The notes under the pieces were generated by a model. That model saw nothing but the letters and a program-made list of their open reading frames with translations, did not search any database and was not told where the DNA came from. From Bacillota bacterium (lineage in GTDB: Bacteria > Bacillota > Clostridia > Christensenellales > CAG-138): a stretch of 19,637 nucleotides of DNA. Within the stretch, counting starts at the first letter, position 1; the number at the start of each line of letters is the position of its first letter. The stretch spans positions 1 through 19,637 of the forward strand of contig JAEWZS010000014.1 of the NCBI GenBank assembly GCA_023458355.1, given 5' to 3'. The position numbers and the translations under genes are program-made. This document shows, one piece after another, positions 1 to 8,762 of this stretch.

Positions 1-3000
1 CGAAGCGGGGATGCGGCAGTTGAACTCAAGCTCCCGTTCGACCGTAGTTGACGCTAAGAGCCTTGTCCCGAGCGGAGAAGAGAAAAACCCCGCAACCGTA
101 GGTATACTTATAACCGCTGCGTCTTCAGGTGTAAGCACATTGCGCTTTGTGAGTGCATCAAGCTCCTCCTTTACGGTAACTGTCGTATGGGCTTTGAGGC
201 TCAGGTGCTCCATCAATAGATGCGTTGCCGTGCCGCGCTCGGCAGCTGTGGGCTTTTGCGGTTTCATAAAGTCCGGCGCTTCACGAAGCGCGGGAAGTGT
301 TTGCGAAAGTGCCGTTACGCTTACCTTAGAGGGCAGCGTTACGGCATCCTGATAGGCATATTCCCACGAAAAAGGTTTTTCGAGTGCTTCGGTATCCGCA
401 TTTTCCGCTTGCTTTAAAAATGCGCGGAACTCTCCTTCATCTAATGCATTGATTGCGTCCGTACCGCCGTCTGGCCATGCAAGTGAGATGGAGCAAAATG
501 CCTCCCCTTCTATTGTGCTTATACCGAGGTTTTTTCGTATCGTATTGGAGCAAGGGGTATCCATAAGCGCTGCGAGTGTCCAGTCCAAAAACCGCTTTTT
601 GTTGACGACGTGAAGCGGCGTGAGGCGAACAAGCGCTTTTCTTATTTCCTTTTGCGTATCCTGCACAGCCGCAAGCATGATCAGCGCGTCGCGCGCACGG
701 GTCATACCTACATAGAGCACACGCATCTGCTCCGCTGTATCTAAAAATTTGCGGTTTTCGCGCACGGCCTTAAAAAGAAGGGGTTGTACGCGTACGCTCC
801 GAATGACGGGGCGTATGCCTATGCCGAGCTCCGCGTCCAAAATGAGGTGGCTGCTCGCGTCACTCTCGTTAAAGCGGCTGCTCATACCTGCAAGTAGCAC
901 AACCGGGAATTCTAAGCCTTTTGAGGCATGGATGCTCATAACACGCACAACGTCTGCACCTGCTGTTTGCGCCTCGCCAACGGAATCGGTATTCTTGATG
1001 CGGTCCATAAACCTTAAAAAGCCTGACAGACCGCGTGCGCCGTTGTTTTCGTACGCGCGCGCCATGGAAAACAGAGCCTCGAGGTTTTTCTTGCGCGCCT
1101 GCCCGCCGGGGAGCGCTGCGGAAAAATCGTAATAACCGGTGTCCTCCAAAAGCCTTCCCAAAAGCTCCTCAAGCCCGCTTAATGCGGCATACTCGTGCCA
1201 ACGCGCAATCTTATTTAAAAATGCTTTGGTTTTTCTCGCTAGAGGTGTGTCGTATTGGTCTAGGTCTAAAAGCGCTTCAAATAACGTTCCGGTTTTGTAC
1301 CCTGCGCGAATCTCAATAAGTTCCGTCGCAGAAAATCCGCCTATGGGTGAGCGCATCACCGCCGCGAGGGGTATGTCCTGCCTGCGGTTATCAAGTACGC
1401 GCAGAAGGTCTAAAAACACCTGCACTTCCACCGCTTCAAAATAACCGCCCTTTAGCTGTGCGTAAGCGGGTACACCGCATGCGCTTAAAGCCTCCACCCA
1501 GGTTGCCGCAACACGCTTGGGTTTTGGGTGCAATACCGCAATGTCGCTGTATTTAAGTGCCCTCAGCTCGCCTGTCTTTGCATCCTTAACCTGCATGGAA
1601 TTTAAGAGCGCATGGATTCTTTTTGCCGCTACCCGCGCCTCAGCTTCGGCATCCTCCATGTCTATAAGCCCTTCTTCATCGTCGGGCTCTTTTTCTTCCT
1701 CATCCGTACCATTTTCCCCATCGGAAGGATCTTCATCGTTTTCTGAAAACAAAGAGGTATCAGGCCTTGACTTTTCCACAAGGCAAAGCTCTGTTAAGCC
1801 CAATGTATCATCTGCTCGACCGTGGAGAAGTGCTGCGCGGCTGTCGTATTCTATCTCGGCTCCTTCTTTGCTCATAGCGCGGCAGAACACAGCGTTTACG
1901 GTATCCACCACATTTGTGGCGCTTCTGAAATTTGCGTTAAGGTCCACGAGCGATCCGCCGCACATAGCACCGTATCCCGCATATTTTTCTAAAAACAGCT
2001 TTGGTTCCGCAAGGCGGAAGCGGTAGATGCTCTGCTTTACATCGCCCACAAAAAACAGGTTGTCCTTGCGGCAAAACGAATTCAAAATGCTTTCCTGCAC
2101 AGCGTTGGAATCCTGGTATTCGTCTACGAATATGTAACGGAATTTATCGCGGTACTCTGCGGCGATGTTCTCGTTTTTAAGAAGCTTCAGCGCAATATGC
2201 TCTAGGTCGCCGTAATCGACCGAGCGCGCTTCCGCCTTTTTTTCATCGAGACGCTTTGAAAATGCGTGGAGGAATTCTATGAGCGTTTCAAGTCTCTCCG
2301 CCGTATACGCCATGCGCTCAAACTCTTTTTTTACATCCACAGCGCATTCAATCAACTGTTTTTTATAGGCCCTTTTGCATGCATCACGAACGGATTTAAC
2401 GGAACTCTTTATATCATCAGGTGTGGCTTTATTCCACCTTAGTGTTGCAAAATCCACGCACATAAGCGCTGTGTGATAGCTTTTTAAGTCCTCGCATAAC
2501 AGCGCTGCGCGAAGCTGCAAAAGCTCGGAGTCCATCGTAGCCGCTGCTTTTTCGTCCTCTTCTGCCGCCAAATCCCGTGCATCGGCGTAGCGCTCAACCT
2601 CTCTTGCCAATGCGCGCTTAGAGCTTTTTAAAAAAAGCTTTGCATGCGGCAAAAACAGCATTTCAGATTCGGGCGTACGGTAAAGTTCCACGGCACTTTC
2701 AAGCCATGTAAACGGTTCGGGTTTTGAATACATGAAGGCATGTATCTTTAAAACGGCCTCACGCATTTCGTCGTTTGTACCGAACATCTCACAAAGCTTT
2801 TTGAAGGCACTTTCATCCGTTTCAAGAAATTCCTCCGTCAGCTCATCGAGCGCATCCTCACGCATAAGAGCGATATCTGCCTCGTCTGCAACTCGAAATC
2901 CGGGGTCAATGCCTGCCAAGTGGAAATGGCGGCGTAAAACCTGCGTGCAAAACGAATGGATGGTGGAAATGTTCGCCTGCGAAACACCTACGGCCGCGCG

Positions 3001-3264
3001 GTAAAGTCGGGCTGCGAGCTCCCCGTCCGCCTGGGACGCAGCTTCGGCTAAACGCTTGGCGATGCGCTTTTTCATTTCGCCCGCCGTCGCGCGCGTGAAT
3101 GTAACCACCAAAAACTCACTTACGTCCGCACCTTCGTAAATTAGCCGCACAATGCGCTCGGTTAAAACCGCGGTCTTGCCGCTTCCGGCAGCAGCGGCAA
3201 CGAGAAGATTCCCTTCCCTTTCGATGGCTTGTGTCTGTTCGTTAGTCCATTTTGTTTTCGCCAT
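1..3264 (-). CDS. addA: AddA, ATP-dependent helicase/nuclease subunit A (3' end off window)
   Basis: Large UvrD-family helicase subunit of AddAB, the Gram-positive counterpart of RecBCD, which unwinds and resects double-strand breaks in the cytoplasm. The reading frame is open for 1088 codons to the left edge. Visible motifs are Walker A GSGKT at residues 27-31, motif II VDEYQDS at about 380-386, SIHASKGLEF at 777-786 and VLYVGMTRARD at 849-859. The frame ends in LEFNCRIPAS, just before where the family's C-terminal RecB-like nuclease core should lie, so roughly the last 100-150 residues are missing from the window. Start ATG at 3264 is preceded by GGGAGGG eight bases upstream and overlaps the end of addB by 23 bases, suggesting translational coupling. 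Unusual: an acidic insert at about 508-531 (15 of 24 residues Asp or Glu). Confidence 0.96.
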   Translation of the reverse strand, partial: MAKTKWTNEQTQAIEREGNLLVAAAAGSGKTAVLTERIVRLIYEGADVSEFLVVTFTRATAGEMKKRIAKRLAEAASQADGELAARLYRAAVGVSQANISTIHSFCTQVLRRHFHLAGIDPGFRVADEADIALMREDALDELTEEFLETDESAFKKLCEMFGTNDEMREAVLKIHAFMYSKPEPFTWLESAVELYRTPESEMLFLPHAKLFLKSSKRALAREVERYADARDLAAEEDEKAAATMDSELLQLRAALLCEDLKSYHTALMCVDFATLRWNKATPDDIKSSVKSVRDACKRAYKKQLIECAVDVKKEFERMAYTAERLETLIEFLHAFSKRLDEKKAEARSVDYGDLEHIALKLLKNENIAAEYRDKFRYIFVDEYQDSNAVQESILNSFCRKDNLFFVGDVKQSIYRFRLAEPKLFLEKYAGYGAMCGGSLVDLNANFRSATNVVDTVNAVFCRAMSKEGAEIEYDSRAALLHGRADDTLGLTELCLVEKSRPDTSLFSENDEDPSDGENGTDEEEKEPDDEEGLIDMEDAEAEARVAAKRIHALLNSMQVKDAKTGELRALKYSDIAVLHPKPKRVAATWVEALSACGVPAYAQLKGGYFEAVEVQVFLDLLRVLDNRRQDIPLAAVMRSPIGGFSATELIEIRAGYKTGTLFEALLDLDQYDTPLARKTKAFLNKIARWHEYAALSGLEELLGRLLEDTGYYDFSAALPGGQARKKNLEALFSMARAYENNGARGLSGFLRFMDRIKNTDSVGEAQTAGADVVRVMSIHASKGLEFPVVLLAGMSSRFNESDASSHLILDAELGIGIRPVIRSVRVQPLLFKAVRENRKFLDTAEQMRVLYVGMTRARDALIMLAAVQDTQKEIRKALVRLTPLHVVNKKRFLDWTLAALMDTPCSNTIRKNLGISTIEGEAFCSISLAWPDGGTDAINALDEGEFRAFLKQAENADTEALEKPFSWEYAYQDAVTLPSKVSVTALSQTLPALREAPDFMKPQKPTAAERGTATHLLMEHLSLKAHTTVTVKEELDALTKRNVLTPEDAAVISIPTVAGFFSSPLGTRLLASTTVERELEFNCRIPAS

Positions 3265-6200
3265 CTATTTGCCCTCCCGTCCGCAGCATAAATTCCTCTA
3301 ATTTTACACTCTTGAGGTTTCTATAGGCACAACCGTTTAAGCGTACGTCAAACGCGCATACGCTCTTATAATCGCAGTACGTGCAGGCACTCACGCCGCC
3401 GCGCTTAAAGCGGTAAGGAGACGGCTGCGCGTGCCCTTTGAGTATGGATTTAAGCGTATCCTTCGCCTTAACACCCGCATAGGAGAGCACTGCCTCCATC
3501 ACGGCATTGTCCACCACATAAGGGCTTCTTTGTACAGAGATTACCTCATACCCTTCGTCTCTGCCTTTGATTGCTTCCACAATTTCAGGTTCGTTGAGCG
3601 TAAGGCCTTTTAGGCGAAATGCCTTGAAGAGCTGCTTTTCAAATGCGTTCTCGGTGTGGACTTCATCGCTTAAAACCGGCTCGTGTATGTGCAGATAGTA
3701 AAAACCCGCAGCACGCGCGGCATCTTTTATGGCAAGCGCTGCCTTTGCATAAAGAGGCAGCTGCAGCTTTAATCCGTAATAGAGCTCACTAAAGTCGAAC
3801 TGTTTATTGCCGCTCTTATAATCAATCACGCGATAATACGTTTCGCCGCCGCTCTCATACGCATCGAGACGGTCAATTTTCCCAGTGATACGAAAATACG
3901 TTGTATCGTTGATCTTAACGATAATCGGCGGAAGCGGTGCATCCTTTAGTCCGAAAGCAAGCTCCGTACTCACAACCTTAAACGAGCCTACTTTAAGCTG
4001 ACGAGTTGCTGCCCAAGAAGTCGCCTTCACCTCGCGTACAAGTTCAGCACATCGAAGCATACCGCGCCTGGTATCGAGGAACACGCCGTTGTTGTGGCTT
4101 GCGATAAGGGGCGGCAGCACTTCGTCCACAAGGGCTTCGCAAAGCTCCTGCGTAACCGGAGTTAAATCCTTGTACCTAGCTGTTAACGCATCGATGTAAA
4201 GTGAAATAGCCTCATGCAAAAATATACCTTCCTCGAGGCTCCTCTCTTTATATTCCTTGCGGGGTAATATACGAAGTCCGTATTTAGCAAAATGCTTAAA
4301 CGGGCAAGCGTTGAATTCCTCAAAGCGCGTTGCACTGCCCGCGGCTTCGTTGCCATAAAGCGCGAGAGCCAACTCTTCGCCAAACGGCTCCGGAGAATTG
4401 TTGAAAAAGATTGCCTCAATAACGCCGCGTAAGCGCTCTTTAAACGCATCGTTTTTATGAAACCATGCGTATAATGGTGCGAGTTGAGCGTCCATTACAC
4501 CCGTATCCGCATAGCTTCGAAGCATTTGCGTGAGAGAAAGAAACGCACCTTCTTTCGACACAGGGGTAAACGCCGCATTGACGTCGGTATGTAATGTAAG
4601 TGTCGGGAAAAGTGCCTGCATGCGGTCTATGAGCGTGCATGCGGCCTGTGTTTGCCCGTCCACCGTCATGGGGTAAGATACATAAAGTTCTTCTGTGGGC
4701 TTTGATACAGCGCTGTACACATCCGCAAGTGCTACGGCGGCTTTATCGAGGCTTGAATCCCAAGGTGTTACATTAAGCTCGCGAAGCGAATTGAGCTCTC
4801 GGTCGTCAATGAGCGCTTCATCGAGCGAAACAAGCGGAAACGCACCTTCGTTAGCACCTATTACAAAAAGCGCGCGCACGCTTCTTGCACGGGTGCGTCC
4901 TACGCTTCCAAAAAGCACCTGATCCGCCGTGGCAGGTATGACACCTACCGAAGCTGCATCAAACCCCTCGCTTAAAACGGCGAGGAAGCGTTTATTCGTT
5001 AAAGCTGTATCCCCCATCACCGCATGAAGCTGGCTTAATATTTCCATGATGTGGTTATAAACCTGTGCGTTCTCCGCTGCAAGTTCCAAACGATCCTCTT
5101 GCCGAAGCTTTTCTGACAGCTCGTTTTGCTTGTCAAATACTTTGAGCGTCTCCATGTATTCGGCAACAGCCTCGGTTTTTAATGCCGCGGTTTTTCCTGT
5201 GCGAAGGCGGTTTTTAAGCGCAATGAGCGGCTCTGCAAGCGCAATGCGTGCAGTCTCTGCCTCGGCGGGTACTACACCCCGCTTAAACGGCTCCAAAAAA
5301 GCCTTGCCGCGTATGCCGCAGGCAATCACGTAGTTTTCAAATATCTCCGCTTCATCTAAAGTAATGCCGCAAAGACCTGTTTTTGCAAGCTCGATCATAT
5401 CCGAGGCAGAAAAATCGAGCGTTGCCGCGCGAAGCGCGTAAAGCAGGAGACGTGGTGCGGGATAACCCGATAGCGGGTGTTTATGGTCGGTAAAAAAAGG
5501 GATTTTACGCGCATGGAACACACGGCTTACGATGGGGAAATACGCGCCCATATCCGTGCAGACAACCGCCATGTCGCGGTAGCGTATTCCCTGCCTTGCG
5601 GCAGAAGAAATTCGGTCGGCAAGCGCATGCGCCTCGGCAATACGGTCGCTCGCGGCAAAAAGTGTAATGCCCAGAGGCTCACCGTCATACACCGTAAACG
5701 GGTAGGCAAACCCCTCTTTTTCCAAGTGTCGCAAAGCGGGAGGCACTGCGCGCTCTTTTTCACCTTCAAGCGGCAGCCTCACAAGCTTGGTGGGAATAGA
5801 CAGCGCGTTAGCTTCCTCAAACAAACGCGAATAAGCCCTGTGCTCTACTTTAAATACGTCTATATCGCGGCAGCGCGGCGAAAAATCCGCACGGAAGGAA
5901 ACGGAGACGCTTTTCACATGCTGCATGAGAGATACAATGATGCGATAGATCTGCTCGGTAAGTAGGTCAAACCCATCGATGAATACATGGCAGTCCGTAA
6001 CAAACGATAGGGGAAGCAACCTCAAAAGTGCATTGAGCGCATCCTCCGAGTCGAGGTAGCGGCCTAAAAGATATTCCTCCGTATGCTCATACAGGAGCGA
6101 CAAATCGAGAAGCTTTCTTTTTAAAAGCGCTTCATCCGGCAGCTTTTCGGCTGCTAAACGAAGCTCCTTCGGCGCGATCTCAAAGCGTTTGAACATGGAA

Positions 6201-6568
6201 AAAAGGGATACTGCGGTTTCAGAAAACCCGGGCCGCTCTGCAACACCGGAAAAAGCGCTGAGCTTTTTCTCACACTCGCTCACGGATTTTTTAACCACCA
6301 TGCGCATGCCTTCAGGAGATAGGAAAACGTTACGTTCGCCGTTTTTTTTAAGCACCCGCCGCGCGAGCGTGGTAAATGAAAAGACCGAAACATTGTAGAG
6401 CCCGCCGGAGAATGCCTCCGTAAGCTCGCGTTCGGTCTCAAAGGTAAACTGCTCGGGTACGATTACGATTACGCGCTCCTTGTTAAGAAGAAGCTCTCGC
6501 ATCCTCTCGCGCAGATATCGGCTCTTGCCCGCCCCCGCGCGCCCGGCGACGAAGGTGATGCGTTCCAT
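3242..6568 (-). CDS. addB: AddB, ATP-dependent helicase/deoxyribonuclease subunit B
   Basis: Partner of AddA; in this family it recognises Chi and carries a second nuclease domain with an Fe-S cluster. The 1108-residue protein has an N-terminal P-loop GRAGAGKS (about 8-15), a PD-(D/E)XK nuclease core with GKIDRLDAY followed by DYKSG at 916-920, and the cluster cysteines: Cys755 (NACPFKHF) plus the C-terminal CTYCDYKSVC at about 1062-1071. Length fits the family (about 1150). I chose ATG at 6568, which overlaps the thpR stop as TGATG and has GGGAG upstream; a TTG one codon earlier (6571) is possible. All catalytic features expected of an active AddB are present. Confidence 0.96.
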   Translation of the reverse strand: MERITFVAGRAGAGKSRYLRERMRELLLNKERVIVIVPEQFTFETERELTEAFSGGLYNVSVFSFTTLARRVLKKNGERNVFLSPEGMRMVVKKSVSECEKKLSAFSGVAERPGFSETAVSLFSMFKRFEIAPKELRLAAEKLPDEALLKRKLLDLSLLYEHTEEYLLGRYLDSEDALNALLRLLPLSFVTDCHVFIDGFDLLTEQIYRIIVSLMQHVKSVSVSFRADFSPRCRDIDVFKVEHRAYSRLFEEANALSIPTKLVRLPLEGEKERAVPPALRHLEKEGFAYPFTVYDGEPLGITLFAASDRIAEAHALADRISSAARQGIRYRDMAVVCTDMGAYFPIVSRVFHARKIPFFTDHKHPLSGYPAPRLLLYALRAATLDFSASDMIELAKTGLCGITLDEAEIFENYVIACGIRGKAFLEPFKRGVVPAEAETARIALAEPLIALKNRLRTGKTAALKTEAVAEYMETLKVFDKQNELSEKLRQEDRLELAAENAQVYNHIMEILSQLHAVMGDTALTNKRFLAVLSEGFDAASVGVIPATADQVLFGSVGRTRARSVRALFVIGANEGAFPLVSLDEALIDDRELNSLRELNVTPWDSSLDKAAVALADVYSAVSKPTEELYVSYPMTVDGQTQAACTLIDRMQALFPTLTLHTDVNAAFTPVSKEGAFLSLTQMLRSYADTGVMDAQLAPLYAWFHKNDAFKERLRGVIEAIFFNNSPEPFGEELALALYGNEAAGSATRFEEFNACPFKHFAKYGLRILPRKEYKERSLEEGIFLHEAISLYIDALTARYKDLTPVTQELCEALVDEVLPPLIASHNNGVFLDTRRGMLRCAELVREVKATSWAATRQLKVGSFKVVSTELAFGLKDAPLPPIIVKINDTTYFRITGKIDRLDAYESGGETYYRVIDYKSGNKQFDFSELYYGLKLQLPLYAKAALAIKDAARAAGFYYLHIHEPVLSDEVHTENAFEKQLFKAFRLKGLTLNEPEIVEAIKGRDEGYEVISVQRSPYVVDNAVMEAVLSYAGVKAKDTLKSILKGHAQPSPYRFKRGGVSACTYCDYKSVCAFDVRLNGCAYRNLKSVKLEEFMLRTGGQIDGENKMD

Positions 6569-7101
6569 CAAAATTTCTCCCTGTGCAGGACGGAATAGTA
6601 CATTTGGTTTTCGCGGCGCACGCTTTCAAACAACACCATTGAGGAGACCGTGAGAGATGCATTGGGGGAAATTGCAGCGAGCTTTTCTTCAACACCAGGC
6701 GGGTATTTTACCGCGCGCCCAAGTGTAATATGCGGCGTGAAGCGCTTGCGCTCACAGGAGAATCCTCCGTCAAGCAACGCGCTTATGAGAGACTCATGCA
6801 GTACACTGAGCTCATCAAGCCCGCCCGCAAGTCCTACATAAGCGATCTGCCCATCCGAACGGGAAAAACAGCCGTATTTTAATAAGTGCAGCGTGAACGG
6901 GCGTATGCCCCTCGCAGCGCTTTTCATAGCGTTTGTGATGCCGTAGACATCGCTTTGCTCGCCCAAAAAATTGAGCGTTATATGAAAATTGTCCTCCGGA
7001 ACGAAGCGGCCGGTTGCCCCCATCGCCTTAAGTTCATTTTCCACGCGCAATAATTCCGCCTTAAACGACTTGGGGAGTTCGATGCCGATAAACAGCCTCA
7101 T
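6568..7101 (-). CDS. thpR: RNA 2',3'-cyclic phosphodiesterase (ThpR/LigT family)
   Basis: Member of the 2H phosphoesterase superfamily, which opens 2',3'-cyclic phosphates on RNA ends. The 177-residue length is typical. Both signature HxTx motifs are present: HITL at residues 40-43 (in HITLNFLGE) and HITL at 124-127 (in HITLGR), with FIGIELP at the N-terminus as usual. The start ATG lies two bases after the eda stop codon, with GAGG about nine bases upstream, and the stop overlaps the addB start. It is therefore cotranscribed between eda and addBA. Physiological substrates of bacterial ThpR are poorly known; assignment to the family is firm, the in vivo role is not. Confidence 0.93.
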   Translation of the reverse strand: MRLFIGIELPKSFKAELLRVENELKAMGATGRFVPEDNFHITLNFLGEQSDVYGITNAMKSAARGIRPFTLHLLKYGCFSRSDGQIAYVGLAGGLDELSVLHESLISALLDGGFSCERKRFTPHITLGRAVKYPPGVEEKLAAISPNASLTVSSMVLFESVRRENQMYYSVLHREKF

Positions 7102-7103
7102 TT

Positions 7104-7760
7104 TTATGCCTCTTTCGCTGTGTCAAAAAGTTCTCTATAAAGCTTGGCAAGGCTAAGGATGCGCTTAGAATCGCCCGCCTCTACGGCCTCCTTTTCGAAT
7201 ATGCCTGAGCTTATGCCAAACACCACAGCACCTGCATTGTAAAGCGGTGTAAAGTTCTCAGGCGTGATGTTGCCTACAGCCGCAAGCGGGATATGCTTAT
7301 AAGGCGCTTTCACCGCTCGGAAGTATTCCTCACCAAAAAGCCCCGCAGGGAACAGCTTAACAAGGTCTGCACCGCTTTCAAACGCCATGGCAATCTCAGT
7401 TGGCGTGAGTGCCCCGGGCACGCTATTTAGCCCCAATTCCTTGGTTTTTTTGATAATAGTTTCGTTGCAGTTGGGAGATACGATGTATTTTGCACCTGCG
7501 TCTCTCGCACGGGAAAGCTGTTCTAAAGTAAGCACCGTACCGGCACCGATGACGAGCTCTTTTTCATAGCGGCTTGATAGCGAGGAAAGTGCACGCTCGG
7601 TCTTTTCGGGGCCGGAAGAATTGTCAAACGTGACCTCCATGTATTTTATGCCCGCTTCAATAAGCGCATCGGCGCAAAGAAAAAGTTTGTCCTCGGGTAT
7701 GGCGCGGCAAATGGCAAGTATGCCCGTATCGAACAGTATGTTGAGGTTATTGTCAGTCAT
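7104..7760 (-). CDS. eda: 2-keto-3-deoxy-6-phosphogluconate / 4-hydroxy-2-oxoglutarate aldolase (Eda family)
   Basis: Class I aldolase that cleaves KDPG to pyruvate and glyceraldehyde-3-phosphate, or related keto-acids. In the 218-residue protein (TIM barrel) I see ILAICRA with Arg19, the catalytic Glu42 in YMEVT, GAGTVLT at 72-78, SPNCN at 95-99, and the Schiff-base Lys135 in VKLFPAG. The frame extends 30 codons further upstream, but ATG at 7760 follows AAGGAG at a good distance and starts a typical-length protein. First gene of the operon with thpR, addB and addA. No other sugar-acid gene is nearby, so whether KDPG, KDPGal or KHG is the substrate cannot be decided. Confidence 0.93.
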   Translation of the reverse strand: MTDNNLNILFDTGILAICRAIPEDKLFLCADALIEAGIKYMEVTFDNSSGPEKTERALSSLSSRYEKELVIGAGTVLTLEQLSRARDAGAKYIVSPNCNETIIKKTKELGLNSVPGALTPTEIAMAFESGADLVKLFPAGLFGEEYFRAVKAPYKHIPLAAVGNITPENFTPLYNAGAVVFGISSGIFEKEAVEAGDSKRILSLAKLYRELFDTAKEA

Positions 7761-7791
7761 GGGGTCTCCTTTGTACGCAATAGATAAAAAT

Positions 7792-7820
7792 ATTGTACCA
7801 TAAATAAAGGGCAGTTGGGA
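7792..7820 (-). promoter_or_regulatory. Promoter of eda-thpR-addB-addA
   Basis: On the minus strand an extended -10, TGGTACAAT, occupies 7792-7800, about 30 bases upstream of the eda start. The -35 position (7815-7820, TCCCAA) matches poorly, as is usual for extended -10 promoters. It lies directly downstream of the terminator-like hairpin at 7834-7860, so transcription of the phosphate operon ends just before this one begins. Confidence 0.6.
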
Positions 7821-7833
7821 GCGTCCGCAGATA

Positions 7834-7860
7834 GAAAAAGCGAGATGCAATCATCCCGCT
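7834..7860 (-). terminator. Rho-independent terminator after the phosphate operon
   Basis: Reading the minus strand, AGCGGGATG and CATCTCGCT pair (nine positions, one C/A mismatch) around a four-base loop (7839-7860) and are followed by a T5 run, TTTTTC. It sits about 245 bases past the DUF47 stop codon and just before the eda promoter. The distance is long for a terminator, but no closer hairpin has a T tract. Confidence 0.6.
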
Positions 7861-8104
7861 GTCGGTAATACGGTTATTATCGCGGGGCGTCGAGGACGCC
7901 GCCCCCTACGGGGTGGTTCGGAGGGTCAGAACCCTCCGGAGGTTAAATTCCGGCTTCGGCGACATGCGCGCCGAAACGGATTGAAATCCGAAGGATTTCT
8001 TTCCTTTCAGGAAACGCCGACCGCACCGTAGGTGCAGGCGTTTGCTGAAAAACCCGCCACAGCGACCCTCGCGCATGTGACGGAACGGCACATGTGCGAC
8101 TCCG
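7861..8104. repeat. Gene-free stretch filled with consecutive small hairpins
   Basis: No credible gene lies between the eda promoter and the DUF47 stop codon. The stretch holds a run of short inverted repeats: 7884-7905 (GGGGCGTC with GACGCC-G-CCCC), 7919-7938 (CGGAGGGT with ACCCTCCG), 7977-7990 (CGGATT with AATCCG, two-base loop), 8012-8043 (AAACGCC with GGCGTTT, enclosing GCACC with GGTGC), 8074-8094 (CATGTG with CACATG) and 8099-8112 (ACTCC with GGAGT, with the DUF47 stop in the loop). It would form a densely structured 3' untranslated region of the phosphate operon. Confidence 0.6.
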
Positions 8105-8722
8105 CTAGGAGTTCTTCATCATTACCGTCTCTATCATTTCGCTCACGTCCTCGCAAGCATCGCAGCAGCGCTCGAGGCAATCGTACATTTCCGTCCACGC
8201 AAGTACGGCAACGGGGTTTTGCTCGCTGCTGTAAAGACGGCGAATGGAATCGCGGTGCAGCCTGTCGCCCGCTTCCTCATATTCGTTTACCTGAATAATG
8301 TGATCGCGGATGAGCTTGGATTTGCGGAAATCATGGAATTCCGAAAGCGCAAGCCGTGTCGTCTCGCAACACTGATCGATGATGAGTGCAAACTCCACGG
8401 CATCGGGCCTGACGGAAGCGATGTTGAACATGTACGCCTTCCTTAATACCTCTTCGATGGAGTCCGTGATATCGTCGATTTTTTGGAGTATAACCAAAAT
8501 GTCCTCGCGCTCGATCGGGGTGATGAACTCCGCTACGAGCTTAGCCATAAGATCATGCTTTTGCATGTCCGCGGTATGCTCAATTTTGTGCATAGCCTCA
8601 AGACATTCATGCAGCTTTTCGGGGTCAAACTCCCCGAGGGTTTTGTTTAAGTACGCGGAGGCTTCACACGCATAGTGCATTAAATTCTCGATCTCCGCAA
8701 AGTAATCTACCTTTTTTGCCAT
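8105..8722 (-). CDS. DUF47 family PhoU-like protein
   Basis: Cytosolic all-helical protein of the DUF47/PhoU-like family (205 residues, the usual size), members of which are encoded beside PiT phosphate transporters and are thought to modulate them. The sequence is charged and helical, with acidic repeats such as IEHTAD, KIDDITDSIEEVL and YEEAGDRLHRDS that correspond to metal-binding E/DxxxD motifs of PhoU-type three-helix bundles. Start ATG at 8722 has an AGGAGGAG ribosome binding site. It begins 40 bases after the pit stop, in the classic pit-DUF47 arrangement. The stop codon TAG lies in the loop of a short hairpin. Family call is firm; the regulatory role is inferred from context. Confidence 0.92.
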   Translation of the reverse strand: MAKKVDYFAEIENLMHYACEASAYLNKTLGEFDPEKLHECLEAMHKIEHTADMQKHDLMAKLVAEFITPIEREDILVILQKIDDITDSIEEVLRKAYMFNIASVRPDAVEFALIIDQCCETTRLALSEFHDFRKSKLIRDHIIQVNEYEEAGDRLHRDSIRRLYSSEQNPVAVLAWTEMYDCLERCCDACEDVSEMIETVMMKNS

Positions 8723-8762
8723 AAAGAATACTCCTCCTAATAAAAATGAAAGCCGCCCTCGC

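Noticed and set aside
5477..5965. 162-codon plus-strand frame opposite addB
   Set aside because: Lies wholly inside the strongly supported addB gene on the other strand; no ribosome binding site and no recognisable protein features.
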